Part shown: positions 24,276 through 33,031 of the stretch, in pieces | How positions within the stretch are numbered: position 1 is the stretch's first letter | How the letters are laid out: each line of letters begins with the position of its first letter | Origin: Georgenia_A wangjunii | Lineage (GTDB): Bacteria; Actinomycetota; Actinomycetes; Actinomycetales; Actinomycetaceae | DNA: 64,000 nucleotides | Reading direction: 5' to 3' (one strand) | NCBI RefSeq assembly: GCF_036421915.1 | Contig: NZ_JAZGOM010000006.1 | Made by a program: the position numbers and the translations under genes | The notes under the pieces: generated by a model | Told to the model about the DNA's origin: nothing | The model's database searches: none | Seen by the model: only the letters and a program-made list of their open reading frames with translations

Positions 24276-25789
24276 CGCCCGAGCACGGGGCAGCCGAGGA
24301 GCGCGAGCGCGCCCAGCTGAGCGCCGTGCACCGTGTCCTCTCGCACTCGGGCATGACGGTGGACTCGCTGTGGCGTCGGTACTTCGCCCTCGGCGGCGGC
24401 CTGGGGCCGCTCAAGGTCGACGCCTACGTCAGCGGACTGACGACGCTGCCCGCCCTCGACCGTGACCTCCTCGCCCAGGCCCTCAACGAGGCCGTGGGTG
24501 ACCACGGCCCCCGGGCGGTCCCGTTCAGCCGGGTCATGCGTGACCCCCGCCCGCTGACCGGGCCGCTCGCCGCCGTCCTCGCGGTCCTCGAGGGCATGCA
24601 CCTCGCGGAACCGGGCCGGATCGCGGCGGTGACCGCCGCGGCGGGCGAGGCGCTGGGCGTGCGACTCACCCTCTACCTCGCCGACTACGACCAGGAGGGG
24701 CTGCACGCCGTGCCGGGCCCGCAGGCCCCCGCCCGCACGGTCATGGGGCTGGACACGTCCGTCGCCGGGCGCGCGTACCGCCAGCTCGAGATGGTCCCCG
24801 CGACCGGGGACGGCGAGGCACGCCTGTGGGTGCCGATCGTCGACGGCGTCGAGCGGCTCGGCGCCATGGAGGTGCTCCTCGACGACCCGGCCGATCTCGA
24901 CGACCCGCTCCTCGCCGGGCATCTCACGTGGGTCGCGGCGATCATCGGCCACCTCGTCACCATCACGACGAACTACGGCGACGCGCTCGACGCCGTCCGC
25001 CGCACGCGGCCTCGCACGCCTGCCGCCGAGCTCGTCTGGCAGCTCCTGCCACCCCTGACGGCGGGGACCGACAAGATCGTCGTCACCGGTGCCGTCGCGC
25101 CGAGCGACGCCGTCGGCGGAGACGCCTTCGACTACGCGCTCTCGGCCACGACGGCGCACCTCGCCATATTCGACGCCGCCGGCCACTCGCTCGGCTCCGG
25201 CCTCGTCGCGGCCATGGCGATGTCCGCCTACCGCAGCGCCCGCCGCAACGGTGGCAGGCTGTTCGACCAGGCGATGGCGATCGACGCCGTCGTCGGCGGG
25301 GACGGCCTGGCGGAGGGCCGGATGGTCACTGCGCTGCTCGCGGAGCTCGATCTTGACTCCGGCCGGCTGCGCTACATCGGCGCGGGCCACCCGTACCCCC
25401 TCGTCGTGCGCCGCGGCAAGGTGGTCAAGGCCCTCAAGGAGGGCCGCCGCTCGGTGTTCGGCATGCCGGCACGGACGATCAGCGTGGGCGAGGAGGACCT
25501 CGAGCCCGGGGACTGGGTCATCCTCTACACCGACGGGGTGACCGAGGCGCGCGACCACGAGGGGACGTTCTTCGGTCTCGACCGGTTCGAGGACTTCCTC
25601 GAGCGGGAGGCCGGCGCGGGGCACCCTCCCCCCGAGCTCGTCCGTCGTCTCATGCGCAACGTCCTCGAGCACCAGCGCCACGTGCTCCAGGACGATGCGA
25701 CCGTCCTCGTCGCCCGCTGGGGCGACGCGCGCAGCGACCTCACCCCGTGGCAGGCGTGGCCGCTGGCACCCTCGCGCCCCCCGGCCTAG
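24272..25789 (+). CDS. SpoIIE/RsbU-type PP2C serine phosphatase with GAF-like sensor region
   Basis: A 505-residue phosphatase of the partner-switching type that dephosphorylates anti-anti-sigma factors. The C-terminal domain (about 265-490) has the PP2C metal motifs: GDAFDY, AIFDAAGHSLGSGLVAAM, RYIGAGHPYPLVV, WVILYTDGVTEARDHEG and DDATVLVARW. The N-terminal ~250 residues contain a GAF-like region (LGVRLTLYLADYDQEGLHAVPG). No anti-sigma kinase or STAS protein lies nearby, so the target is encoded elsewhere. It is translationally coupled to the GAF-ANTAR gene, suggesting one signal is routed both to RNA antitermination and to sigma-factor control. Confidence 0.9.
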   Translation: MTPEHGAAEERERAQLSAVHRVLSHSGMTVDSLWRRYFALGGGLGPLKVDAYVSGLTTLPALDRDLLAQALNEAVGDHGPRAVPFSRVMRDPRPLTGPLAAVLAVLEGMHLAEPGRIAAVTAAAGEALGVRLTLYLADYDQEGLHAVPGPQAPARTVMGLDTSVAGRAYRQLEMVPATGDGEARLWVPIVDGVERLGAMEVLLDDPADLDDPLLAGHLTWVAAIIGHLVTITTNYGDALDAVRRTRPRTPAAELVWQLLPPLTAGTDKIVVTGAVAPSDAVGGDAFDYALSATTAHLAIFDAAGHSLGSGLVAAMAMSAYRSARRNGGRLFDQAMAIDAVVGGDGLAEGRMVTALLAELDLDSGRLRYIGAGHPYPLVVRRGKVVKALKEGRRSVFGMPARTISVGEEDLEPGDWVILYTDGVTEARDHEGTFFGLDRFEDFLEREAGAGHPPPELVRRLMRNVLEHQRHVLQDDATVLVARWGDARSDLTPWQAWPLAPSRPPA

Positions 25790-25820
25790 CTACGCGGCCG
25801 GGAGGTCCGGCGACGCAGGG

Positions 25821-26336
25821 TCAGCGCACGACGACGACGGGCACCGTGCTGTGGCGCATGCACGCGGTCGCCACGGAACCCAGCAGCGCCGACGCCACCC
25901 GCCCGCGCCCCCGCGAGCCGACGACGAGGACGTCGGCACCCCGGGCGGCGCCGACGAGGACGTGGTCCGCGCGCCCGTGGACGGCGTGGGCGTGCGCCTC
26001 GACGCCCGGGAGCTCGGCGCGCAGGTCGGCGATACGCCGCTCGGTCTCGGCGAGTGTCCCGTCCTGGAGCTCGACGATCGACGGGGTCGTGCCGAAGGGC
26101 ACGTCGTCCGGGCGCACGCCCGTCGGGATGGTCCACGACCGCACGACGTGCACCGGTGCGCCCCGCCGGGCCGCCTCCTCGAACGCGTACCGGACGGCCA
26201 CCTCCGCGCACGCCGAGCCGTCGTCCCCGACGACGACGCCGCCGGCGACCTCGAGCTCTGTGACGATCCCGTCCATGACCCACCCCGGGCTGGGCGCGGC
26301 CGCCCGGTCGGTCTTGGGACGAGCTGCGTTCCTCAT
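25821..26336 (-). CDS. universal stress protein (single UspA domain)
   Basis: A 171-residue cytoplasmic protein with one Usp domain. GVVVGDDGSACAEVAVRYAFEEA is the N-terminal ATP-site strand, and VVGSRGRGRVASALLGSVA is the G-2X-G-9X-G(S) nucleotide motif near the C-terminus. It begins with a ~28-residue extension (MRNAARPKTDRAAAPSPG) not usual for the family. ATG at 26336 has an AAGGTGG-like site upstream; a longer in-frame start at 26405 is unlikely. It converges with the phosphatase gene across 31 bp. Confidence 0.93.
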   Translation of the reverse strand: MRNAARPKTDRAAAPSPGWVMDGIVTELEVAGGVVVGDDGSACAEVAVRYAFEEAARRGAPVHVVRSWTIPTGVRPDDVPFGTTPSIVELQDGTLAETERRIADLRAELPGVEAHAHAVHGRADHVLVGAARGADVLVVGSRGRGRVASALLGSVATACMRHSTVPVVVVR

Positions 26337-26443
26337 CGCACACCACCTTTGGTATCCGTTCCCCTGAGCATAGGACTGCAGCGGCCGGACGCCCAGGGGT
26401 CGCACGCACCGGCCGCTGTTCGTGCCGGGAGGCGCGGCTGGGC

Positions 26444-26449
26444 TAGCGT
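26444..26449 (+). promoter_or_regulatory. -10 box TAGCGT of the DUF368 gene (leaderless)
   Basis: TAGCGT, 6 nt, then GTG at 26456. Confidence 0.5.
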
Positions 26450-26455
26450 CGGCCC

Positions 26456-27391
26456 GTGCACCTCCAGCAACCGGTCCTCCAGGTCATCCGCGGGTTCGTC
26501 ATGGGCGCCGCGGACATCGTCCCGGGCGTCTCCGGCGGGACCGTCGCGCTCGTGCTCGGCATCTACGAGCGGCTCGTCGCCGCCATCCGTGCCGGAGCCG
26601 GCGTCCTCGGCGCCCTCGCGCGGCGCGACCTCGCCGGGGCGCGCAACCAGCTGCGCGGGATCCCGTGGGTGTGGCTCCTCAGCCTCCTCGCCGGCATCCT
26701 CCTCGCCGTCGCGCTCCTGTCCGCCGCGCTGGAACGTGTGCTCGAGGAGCACCCGCAGGCGGCCGCCGGTCTCTTCTTCGGGCTCATCGTCGGGGCCATC
26801 GTCATCTCGTGGCGCCTCGTGCGCCGGCGGACGTGGCGCACCGCTGCCGTCGCCGCGGTCGCCGCCGCGCTCCTCTTCGTCCTCGTCGGGCTGCAGAGCG
26901 GGACCGGGGACCACGGGGCCGAGGCGGTCACCCGGCCCGCGTGGATGTTCTTCGCGGCGGGCGCCGTCGCGATCTGCGCGATGATCCTGCCCGGCATCAG
27001 CGGGTCCTTCATCCTCGTGCTCCTCGGCATGTACGCGGAGGTGCTCGGGGCGGTCAACGAGCGCGACCTGCTCGTGCTCGGGCTGTTCGTCCTCGGGGCC
27101 GCCGTCGGTCTCGCCTCGTTCTCCACGCTCCTGTCCTGGCTCCTGCTCCACCACCACGACGTCGTCCTGGCCGCGCTCATCGGCCTCATGGTGGGCTCTC
27201 TCCGTATCCTGTGGCCGTGGCCGGGGGGCCTTGAGACGACCGAGCTCGCGCTGCCCGCAGGGGGCGCCCCCGTCCTCGTACCCGTGGCGCTCGCCGCCGG
27301 CGGCCTGCTCCTCGTCGTCCTCATCGACGCGGCCGGCACGCGGCTCGGGCACCGGCGGGCGCTCTCGCCCTCGACGCAGGAGGAATTATGA
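26456..27391 (+). CDS. DUF368 membrane protein (PopT-type polyprenyl-phosphate transporter family)
   Basis: A 311-residue integral membrane protein with eight or nine helices. Two copies of the family hallmark are clear: GAADIVPGVSGGTVALVLGIYE near the N-terminus and MILPGISGSFILVLLGMY near residue 180, showing internal duplication. DUF368 proteins have been described as undecaprenyl-phosphate flippases that return the lipid carrier to the cytoplasm for wall synthesis; the role here rests on family membership. GTG at 26456 sits 6 nt after TAGCGT. The 3' end holds AGGAGG, which is the ribosome site of the overlapping nicotinamidase gene. Confidence 0.92.
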   Translation: MHLQQPVLQVIRGFVMGAADIVPGVSGGTVALVLGIYERLVAAIRAGAGVLGALARRDLAGARNQLRGIPWVWLLSLLAGILLAVALLSAALERVLEEHPQAAAGLFFGLIVGAIVISWRLVRRRTWRTAAVAAVAAALLFVLVGLQSGTGDHGAEAVTRPAWMFFAAGAVAICAMILPGISGSFILVLLGMYAEVLGAVNERDLLVLGLFVLGAAVGLASFSTLLSWLLLHHHDVVLAALIGLMVGSLRILWPWPGGLETTELALPAGGAPVLVPVALAAGGLLLVVLIDAAGTRLGHRRALSPSTQEEL

Positions 27392-27990
27392 CCACCGAGT
27401 CCCTTCCTACCGGCCGTGCGCTGCTCGTCGTCGACGTCCAGCCGACGTTCTGCGAGGGCGGCGCCCTCGGCGTGGCCGGGGGCCATGACGTCGCCCGCGG
27501 CGTCGCCGCCTTCGTGGCCGCGCGCCGGCGGGACTACGACCTCGTCGTCACCACCCAGGACTGGCACATCGAGCCGGGGCGGCACTTCGCGGTCGCGCCC
27601 GACGTCCCCGACTTCGTCGACACGTGGCCGCCGCACGGCGTCGCCGGCACCGCTGAGGCCGAGCTGCACCCGGCCCTGGCGGACCTCGCGCCCGACGCGA
27701 GCGTGAAGAAGGGCCAGTACGCCGCCGCCTACTCCGGGTTCGAGGGCACCGACGACGGCGGGCGCACGCTCGCCGAGATCCTCGCCGCCGCCGGGGTGGA
27801 GGCGGTCGACGTCGTCGGCATCGCCGAGTCGCACTGCGTCAAGGACACGGCGCTCGACGCGCGGCGCCTCGGCTTGCGGACCCGGGTGCTGAGCGACCTC
27901 ACCGTGCCCGTCTCCCCGGACCAGGGCGCCTCCGCCCGGCGAGCGATGACGGCCGCGGGCGTCGAGCTCATCGAGTCCTCCGCCGTCTGA
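27388..27990 (+). CDS. pncA: nicotinamidase / isochorismatase-family hydrolase
   Basis: Converts nicotinamide to nicotinate for NAD salvage. The 200-residue protein has the catalytic triad signature: Asp16 in LLVVDVQPTF, a Lys in SVKKGQYAAAYSGFEG (about 106) and Cys near 150 in GIAESHCVKDTALDARRLG. Metal ligands fit DWHIEPGRHF. The context SGFEG and W-x-H pattern supports nicotinamidase over other isochorismatase relatives. ATG overlaps the DUF368 stop by 4 nt and has a near-perfect AGGAGG 4 nt upstream. Transcription probably ends at palindrome copy 3. Confidence 0.93.
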   Translation: MTTESLPTGRALLVVDVQPTFCEGGALGVAGGHDVARGVAAFVAARRRDYDLVVTTQDWHIEPGRHFAVAPDVPDFVDTWPPHGVAGTAEAELHPALADLAPDASVKKGQYAAAYSGFEGTDDGGRTLAEILAAAGVEAVDVVGIAESHCVKDTALDARRLGLRTRVLSDLTVPVSPDQGASARRAMTAAGVELIESSAV

Positions 27991-28064
27991 GTCGCGGGCC
28001 CGCCCGAGCGGCGGTGCAGCGGCGGCGGCAGGTGCAACGCCGGTGGCGGGCCGCGAGCGACGTC

Positions 28065-28128
28065 CGTGCGCGTCGACACGCGCGGTGCGCCTGGTCTACC
28101 AGGGGCACGGCGCGTGTCGAGGGGCAGG
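28065..28128. repeat. dispersed palindrome, copy 3, between convergent pncA and rsmI
   Basis: Arms 28065-28095 and 28098-28128 flank the same CT loop with TGGT/ACCA. This copy has decayed: 26 of 31 positions pair, and all five mismatches are G opposite G or C opposite C. It lies 74 bp after the pncA stop and 60 bp beyond the rsmI stop. Confidence 0.8.
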
Positions 28129-28194
28129 GCCGGACCGCGGTGCTCAGCGGTCACGCGCGTGTCGAGGGGCAGGGCCGGACCGCGGTGCTCAGCG
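28110..28194. repeat. 40-bp direct repeat spanning palindrome arm and rsmI 3' end
   Basis: An exact 40-bp sequence occurs at 28110-28149 and 28155-28194 (offset 45). The second copy contains the rsmI stop codon (28189-28191); the first contains the right arm of palindrome copy 3. It looks like a local tandem duplication of the gene end plus terminator arm. Confidence 0.85.
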
Positions 28195-29178
28195 CGCCGC
28201 GAGCGCCGCCTCGTAGAGATCGCGCTTGCTCAGTCCGGTCGCCTCGGCGACGGCAGCCGCGGCGTCCTTGAGCCGCTCCCCCGCGTCGGCGCGCGCGCGG
28301 ACCTCGGCGACGTGGTCCTCGACGCGCGCGGCCCGCACGGGCATCCCGGCCACGACGACCGTGATCTCCCCGCGCACACCGCCGGCGGCCCAGGACGCGA
28401 GCTCGGCGAGCGGCCCGCGGCGGACCTCCTCGTAGGTCTTGGTCAGCTCGCGGCACACCGCCGCCGGCCGTTCCGCCCCGAACGCTGCTGCCATGGCCTC
28501 GAGCGTGACGGCGAGCCGGTGGGTCGACTCGAAGAAGACCATCGTGCGCGGCTCGGCCGCGAGCGCGCGCAGGGCGCGGTCCCGCTCGCCTGGCTTGCGC
28601 GGGAGGAAGCCCTCGAAGCAGAAGCGGTCCGTGGCCAGGCCCGAGATCGCGAGCGCCGTGAGGACCGCGCTCGGGCCGGGCAGCACGCTCACCGGCACGC
28701 CCCCGTCGATGGCGGCCCGCACGAGGCGGTACCCCGGGTCGGAGACGGCCGGCATCCCGGCGTCGGAGACGACGAGCACCGTGGCGCCGCCGCGCGCCGC
28801 CTCGACGAGCCGGGGCGCCCGCTCCCGCTCGTTGTGCTCGTGGTAGCTGACGAGCTTGCCCGGCACGCGGATCCCGAGCCGGGTGGCCAGCGCGAGGGTC
28901 CGGCGCGTGTCCTCGGCGGCGACGACGTCCGCCTCCGCGAGCAGCCGCCGCAGCCGTGGGGGCGCGTCCTCGACGTCCCCGATCGGGGTCGCGGCGAGGA
29001 GGATCCGCCCGCCGCCGGACTCGCTCGCCCGCGCCGGCACGCCCTCGCCCGCCGCGCCGAGGTCAGCGTCCACGGCCGCGCCGTCCCCGGTGCCGGCGGC
29101 CGTCTCGTCGCCGGGGCCGGCGCTCACGCCGTCGGGCGTGGCGGGGAGGTCGGTCTCGTCGCTCGCGTAGGACGTCAC
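28189..29178 (-). CDS. rsmI: 16S rRNA (cytidine-2'-O)-methyltransferase
   Basis: Methylates the ribose of C1402 in 16S rRNA using SAM. The 329-residue protein has the tetrapyrrole-methylase fold: LLAATPIGDVEDAPPRLRRLL, VVAAEDTRRT, LVSYHEHNERERAPRLVEA, VVSDAGMPAVSDPGYRLV and VLPGPSAVLTALAISGL. The first ~65 residues are an Ala/Gly/Asp-rich extension ahead of the conserved core, so the true start could be further downstream. GTG at 29178 is used because CACACT lies 6 nt upstream. It is divergent from the protein O-mannosyltransferase gene, an arrangement conserved in actinobacteria. Confidence 0.95.
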   Translation of the reverse strand: MTSYASDETDLPATPDGVSAGPGDETAAGTGDGAAVDADLGAAGEGVPARASESGGGRILLAATPIGDVEDAPPRLRRLLAEADVVAAEDTRRTLALATRLGIRVPGKLVSYHEHNERERAPRLVEAARGGATVLVVSDAGMPAVSDPGYRLVRAAIDGGVPVSVLPGPSAVLTALAISGLATDRFCFEGFLPRKPGERDRALRALAAEPRTMVFFESTHRLAVTLEAMAAAFGAERPAAVCRELTKTYEEVRRGPLAELASWAAGGVRGEITVVVAGMPVRAARVEDHVAEVRARADAGERLKDAAAAVAEATGLSKRDLYEAALAAR

Positions 29179-29184
29179 CGCCTC

Positions 29185-29190
29185 AGTGTG
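29185..29190 (-). promoter_or_regulatory. -10 box CACACT of rsmI (leaderless)
   Basis: CACACT, 6 nt, then GTG at 29178. It shares a 68-bp divergent region with the mannosyltransferase promoter. Confidence 0.45.
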
Positions 29191-29233
29191 TCGCACGGCC
29201 GAGGGGGCATGCCCGCCGCGGAAGGGGAGCACC

Positions 29234-29239
29234 TACACT
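29234..29239 (+). promoter_or_regulatory. -10 box TACACT of the mannosyltransferase gene (leaderless)
   Basis: TACACT, 7 nt, then GTG at 29247. Confidence 0.55.
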
Positions 29240-29246
29240 CACCGAC

Positions 29247-31337
29247 GTGAGTGCGCCCCGTCACGCCGTCGAGCGTCCCGTCCCGGGTCACCCCGAGGAC
29301 CCCACGAGCATCCCGCGCGACGACGACGGCGCGCCCGTCGCCGCGCCCGCGGCGGGCGCGACGGGCGTGGGTGCGACGGGCGCGGCCGCGACGGCGGGCA
29401 CGCCGGCGGGACCGACGCCCGCCGCCGCCGACGACACCCCCGTCCGCACGGAGACCCGGAGCAGGACGGACATCGCCCGCGACCTGCGTGACCGGCTCCT
29501 GCGCGAGGGCCCCACCGACCGGCTCTGGGGCTGGGTCGGCCCGATCGTCGTCGCCGTCCTCGCGGCGGTCCTGCGCCTCGTCAACCTCAACCACCCGACG
29601 CGCCTCATGTTCGACGAGACGTACTACGTCAAGCAGGCCTACTCGCTCATGACGCTCGGGTACGAGGGCGACTGGCCCGGGGAGGACGTCAACGACCGGT
29701 TCCGCGAGGGCGACTTCTCCGACCTCAGCACGGAGGCGGACTACGTCGTCCACCCGCACGTTGGCAAGTGGCTCATCGCGCTCGGCCTGCGGGTCGCCGG
29801 CGCGGACAACGGCGCGGGCTGGCGGCTCTCGGCGGCGATCTTCGGGGCGCTCAGCGTCCTCATGATCGCCCGCATCGCGCGCCGGCTCTTCGGCTCGACG
29901 CTCCTGGGCACCGCGGCTGGGTTCCTCCTCGCCATCGACGGCATGCACCTCACCGAGTCCCGGATCGGGCTCCTCGACGTCTTCGTCATGTTCTTCGTCG
30001 TCGCCGGGTTCGGTGCGGTCCTCCTCGACCGCGAGCGCACCCGCCGGATCCTCGCCGACCGCGTCGCCGCCGACCTCGCCGGTCGCGGGGACGGCAAGCT
30101 GTCCGACCCGTGGGGCCCGAGCACCGGCATCCGGTGGTGGCTCGTCGTCGCCGGTGTGCTCCTCGGCCTGGCCTGCGGCGTCAAGTGGTCCGGGATCTAC
30201 GCCCTCGCCGTCTTCGGCATCCTCGTGCTCGTGTGGGACATCTGCGCCCGGCGCGCGGTCGGTGTCCGGCTGTGGTTCGGCGGGGGGGTGTTCCGCGGCG
30301 GCTTCCCGGCGTTCTTCTCCCTCGTCCCCGTCGCGGCCCTCACCTACCTGGCGGGCTGGTGGTCGTGGTTCGCCTCCCCCGGGGCGTACCTGCGGCAGTG
30401 GGCCGCGGACGAGGTGGCCGCGAAGGGCGAGGTCGTCCGCTCCTACCTGCCCGACGCTCTCAACTCGTGGTGGGAGTACCACCTGCGGATGTGGGACTTC
30501 CACAACGGCCTCGACAGCGAGCACTCCTACGAGGCCCACCCGGCGGGCTGGATCATCCAGTGGCGCCCGACCTCCCTCTTCTGGGAGGGGGAGACCCCGG
30601 CCGGCGAGACGTGCGCCGCCGAGCGTTGCGTGCAGGCGATCTCCTCCGTCGGCAACCCCGTCATCTGGTGGCTCGGCGCGCTCGCGCTCCTCGTCGTCCT
30701 GTGGGCCGCGGTGCGGCGTCGCGACTGGCGCGCCTGGGCGATCCTCGCCGGCTACGCCGCGACGTACTTCCCGTGGTTCGCCTACGTGCACCGCACGATC
30801 TTCACGTTCTACGCCATCGCGCTCGTGCCGTTCGTCGTCCTCGCGCTCGTCTTCGCGCTCGCGTGGGCGACCGGGATGCTGCCGCCCCTGCACGGGCCTG
30901 GCCCGGCGGCGCACCGGAGATGGCGGAAGGGCGCCGGGTCCGCCGACGATGACGCCGCCCGGGCGCCGGTAGCGCCGGGCGACGGCGGTAGCGGGGACGC
31001 CGGCGCGACGTCGGCGGAGAGCGACGGAGCCGGGCCCGGGGGCGACGCCGCCGTCCCCGCCGAGGCCCTCGTCCCGGCCGACGGCTCCGTGCCCGTCCCG
31101 CCCGCCGGCGCCACGCCGGCCACCGTGGACGTCCCGGCGACGCGCCTCGACCGCGCGCGGCGCTGGCTCACCGAGGTGGCCGGCACGGCCGTCCTGACCA
31201 AGCGCGGCCTCGTCGTGCTCGCCGTCGTCGTCGTCCTCGCGGCGGCCGCGTCGATCTTCTTCTGGCCCGTGTGGACCGGGCAGACCATTCCCTACGACAG
31301 CTGGCGCACCCGGATGTGGCTGCCGAGCTGGGTCTGA
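29247..31337 (+). CDS. dolichyl-phosphate-mannose--protein mannosyltransferase (GT39)
   Basis: Transfers mannose from polyprenyl-phosphate-mannose to Ser/Thr of proteins exported by Sec. A 696-residue membrane protein: an Ala/Thr/Gly-rich cytoplasmic N-terminus (about 1-80), then multiple helices. The first loop carries the catalytic acidic pair in MFDETYYVKQAY, followed by VVHPHVGKWLIALG. Further motifs are AIDGMHLTESRIGLLDVFVMFF and GLACGVKWSGIYAL. A ~90-residue Gly/Ala/Asp/Pro insert (about 555-645) separates the last helix from the rest. GTG at 29247 lies 7 nt after TACACT. Divergent from rsmI. Confidence 0.94.
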   Translation: MSAPRHAVERPVPGHPEDPTSIPRDDDGAPVAAPAAGATGVGATGAAATAGTPAGPTPAAADDTPVRTETRSRTDIARDLRDRLLREGPTDRLWGWVGPIVVAVLAAVLRLVNLNHPTRLMFDETYYVKQAYSLMTLGYEGDWPGEDVNDRFREGDFSDLSTEADYVVHPHVGKWLIALGLRVAGADNGAGWRLSAAIFGALSVLMIARIARRLFGSTLLGTAAGFLLAIDGMHLTESRIGLLDVFVMFFVVAGFGAVLLDRERTRRILADRVAADLAGRGDGKLSDPWGPSTGIRWWLVVAGVLLGLACGVKWSGIYALAVFGILVLVWDICARRAVGVRLWFGGGVFRGGFPAFFSLVPVAALTYLAGWWSWFASPGAYLRQWAADEVAAKGEVVRSYLPDALNSWWEYHLRMWDFHNGLDSEHSYEAHPAGWIIQWRPTSLFWEGETPAGETCAAERCVQAISSVGNPVIWWLGALALLVVLWAAVRRRDWRAWAILAGYAATYFPWFAYVHRTIFTFYAIALVPFVVLALVFALAWATGMLPPLHGPGPAAHRRWRKGAGSADDDAARAPVAPGDGGSGDAGATSAESDGAGPGGDAAVPAEALVPADGSVPVPPAGATPATVDVPATRLDRARRWLTEVAGTAVLTKRGLVVLAVVVVLAAAASIFFWPVWTGQTIPYDSWRTRMWLPSWV

Positions 31338-31400
31338 CGCCGGTCCGCCCGCCTGCCGTGCGACCGCCCAGGCGAGGGGCGCGGCCCGTCCTGGGTCCGG

Positions 31401-32879
31401 TCAGTCCGCCCACTCGACCTGGCTCGAGGGGTGGTATGCCAGGCCGGCGGCGGCCCACCGAGGCCCGTGCGCGGCGACGCGCTCGCGCAGGGAGTCGAAG
31501 GAGCGGCGCTCCTGGGCGCTCCACGCGACCTCTGCCACGGCGGCCAGCCGGGGCAGGAGCATGGTGAGCAGCTCGTCGCGCGTCGTCACGGTCTCGGTCC
31601 ACAGGGCGGCCTCGACGCCGCGCACCCGCGCCGGGTCGAGGTCGGCGAGGTACGTGGCCGGGTCCCACGCGTAGGACTCGCGGACGTCGACGTGCCCGGC
31701 CCAGTCGAGCCCGAGCGGGAAACCCGGCTCGTACTTGAGGTCGAGGTAGACGTGCTTGGCCGGGGAGAGGATGACGTCGTGGCCGCGCGCGGCGGCGGCG
31801 AGCACGCCAGCCGTCGCCATGCCCGGGTCCCAGAGCTGGACGAGCGCTCCGGCGGGGAGGTCGGCGACCGCCGCCTCCTGCCACACGACGGGCGTCTTGC
31901 CGCCGTCGGCGATGATCCCCGCGGTGGCCTCGACGACGGCGCGGTAGTCCTCGGCGCTGAGGGTGGGGACCTCGTCCCCGCCCATGTGGACGTACGGGCC
32001 GGGGGTGAGGGTGCAGACCTCGCCGAGCACGTCCTCGAGGAAGCCACGCGTCGCCGGCTCGGTGAGGCTGATGTGGGAGTGCCCGACGTCGGTCCCGGCG
32101 TAGACGTCCCGCGGCTCCCCCGACGGCGTGAGCTCGCCGTACGCGTGCAGCGCGGCGTTCGTGTGGCCGGGGGTGTCGATCTCGGGGACCACCGTCACGT
32201 GCCGGGAGGCCGCGTACGCGACGAGCTCGGCGTAGTCCTGCGCCGTGAGGAACCCGCCGCCCTCCCCGCCCACCTGGGTACGGCCCGAGACCTCGGTGAG
32301 GCGGGGGCGGGAGGCGATCTCGAGGCGCCAGCCCTGGTCGTCCGTGAGATGGAGGTGCAGGACGTTGAGCTTGTAGGCGGCCATGAGGTCGACGACCTCG
32401 CGCAGGATCTCCGGCCCGAACCAGTGGCGCGTGACGTCGACCATGAGACCGCGCCAGGCGTAGCGCGGGGCGTCGACGACCCGCCCGGCGGGCAAGGTCG
32501 AGCCGTCGAGGAGCTGGAGCAGCGTGGTGACGCCGCGAAAGAGCCCGACGGCGTCCGCCGCCTCGATCCGGACTCGCTCGGCGTCCACCGTGACGGAGTA
32601 CGCCTCGGCGGGCACCGGCGCCGAGCCCGCGTCATCACCGGCGGGGGCCGCGACGAGGGCGAGGACGATGGCACCCGGCGCCCCGTCGTCCACCGTGACG
32701 ACGTGCGGGGTGACCGCCGCCGCCGCCAGACCCGCGGCGAGGTGCTCGCCCACGGCCCACGCGGCGTCGTCCTCGTCGGCCACGAGGACGCGTGTACCCC
32801 CGCCGAGGACGAACGGCGCCCCCGCGGTGAGGTCGAGGCGGTCAGGGGCGGGGATGAGCGCGGGCTCCGGTGCGGGCAT
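31401..32879 (-). CDS. beta-N-acetylhexosaminidase (GH20)
   Basis: Removes terminal GlcNAc or GalNAc from glycans such as chitooligosaccharides or wall fragments. The 492-residue protein has an N-terminal GH20b-like alpha/beta domain (about 10-130) and a TIM barrel. It carries LMVDVTRHWFGPEILREVVDLMAAYKLN as separate short motifs around LMVDVTRHW, then HLHLTDDQGWRLE, VPEIDTPGH, the catalytic Asp-Glu pair in HMGGDEVPT (about 300) and WDPGMATAG. No signal peptide is seen, so it appears cytoplasmic. ATG at 32879 has GGAGG 4 nt upstream; the longer frame to 33038 has no such site. Confidence 0.93.
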   Translation of the reverse strand: MPAPEPALIPAPDRLDLTAGAPFVLGGGTRVLVADEDDAAWAVGEHLAAGLAAAAVTPHVVTVDDGAPGAIVLALVAAPAGDDAGSAPVPAEAYSVTVDAERVRIEAADAVGLFRGVTTLLQLLDGSTLPAGRVVDAPRYAWRGLMVDVTRHWFGPEILREVVDLMAAYKLNVLHLHLTDDQGWRLEIASRPRLTEVSGRTQVGGEGGGFLTAQDYAELVAYAASRHVTVVPEIDTPGHTNAALHAYGELTPSGEPRDVYAGTDVGHSHISLTEPATRGFLEDVLGEVCTLTPGPYVHMGGDEVPTLSAEDYRAVVEATAGIIADGGKTPVVWQEAAVADLPAGALVQLWDPGMATAGVLAAAARGHDVILSPAKHVYLDLKYEPGFPLGLDWAGHVDVRESYAWDPATYLADLDPARVRGVEAALWTETVTTRDELLTMLLPRLAAVAEVAWSAQERRSFDSLRERVAAHGPRWAAAGLAYHPSSQVEWAD

Positions 32880-33031
32880 CGGTCCTCCGTCGTTGGTGAC
32901 CGGACCAACGCTACAAGCGGTCGGGGGCGCAGGAGTGCGGAGGCTGCCGCCGAGGTCGGCGCAGGGGCGTCGTGCTTGTGGGACGTGGGCCGGAGCTCTA
33001 GGCTCGGGCACCCGGCCGCAAAGGAGCGGTA

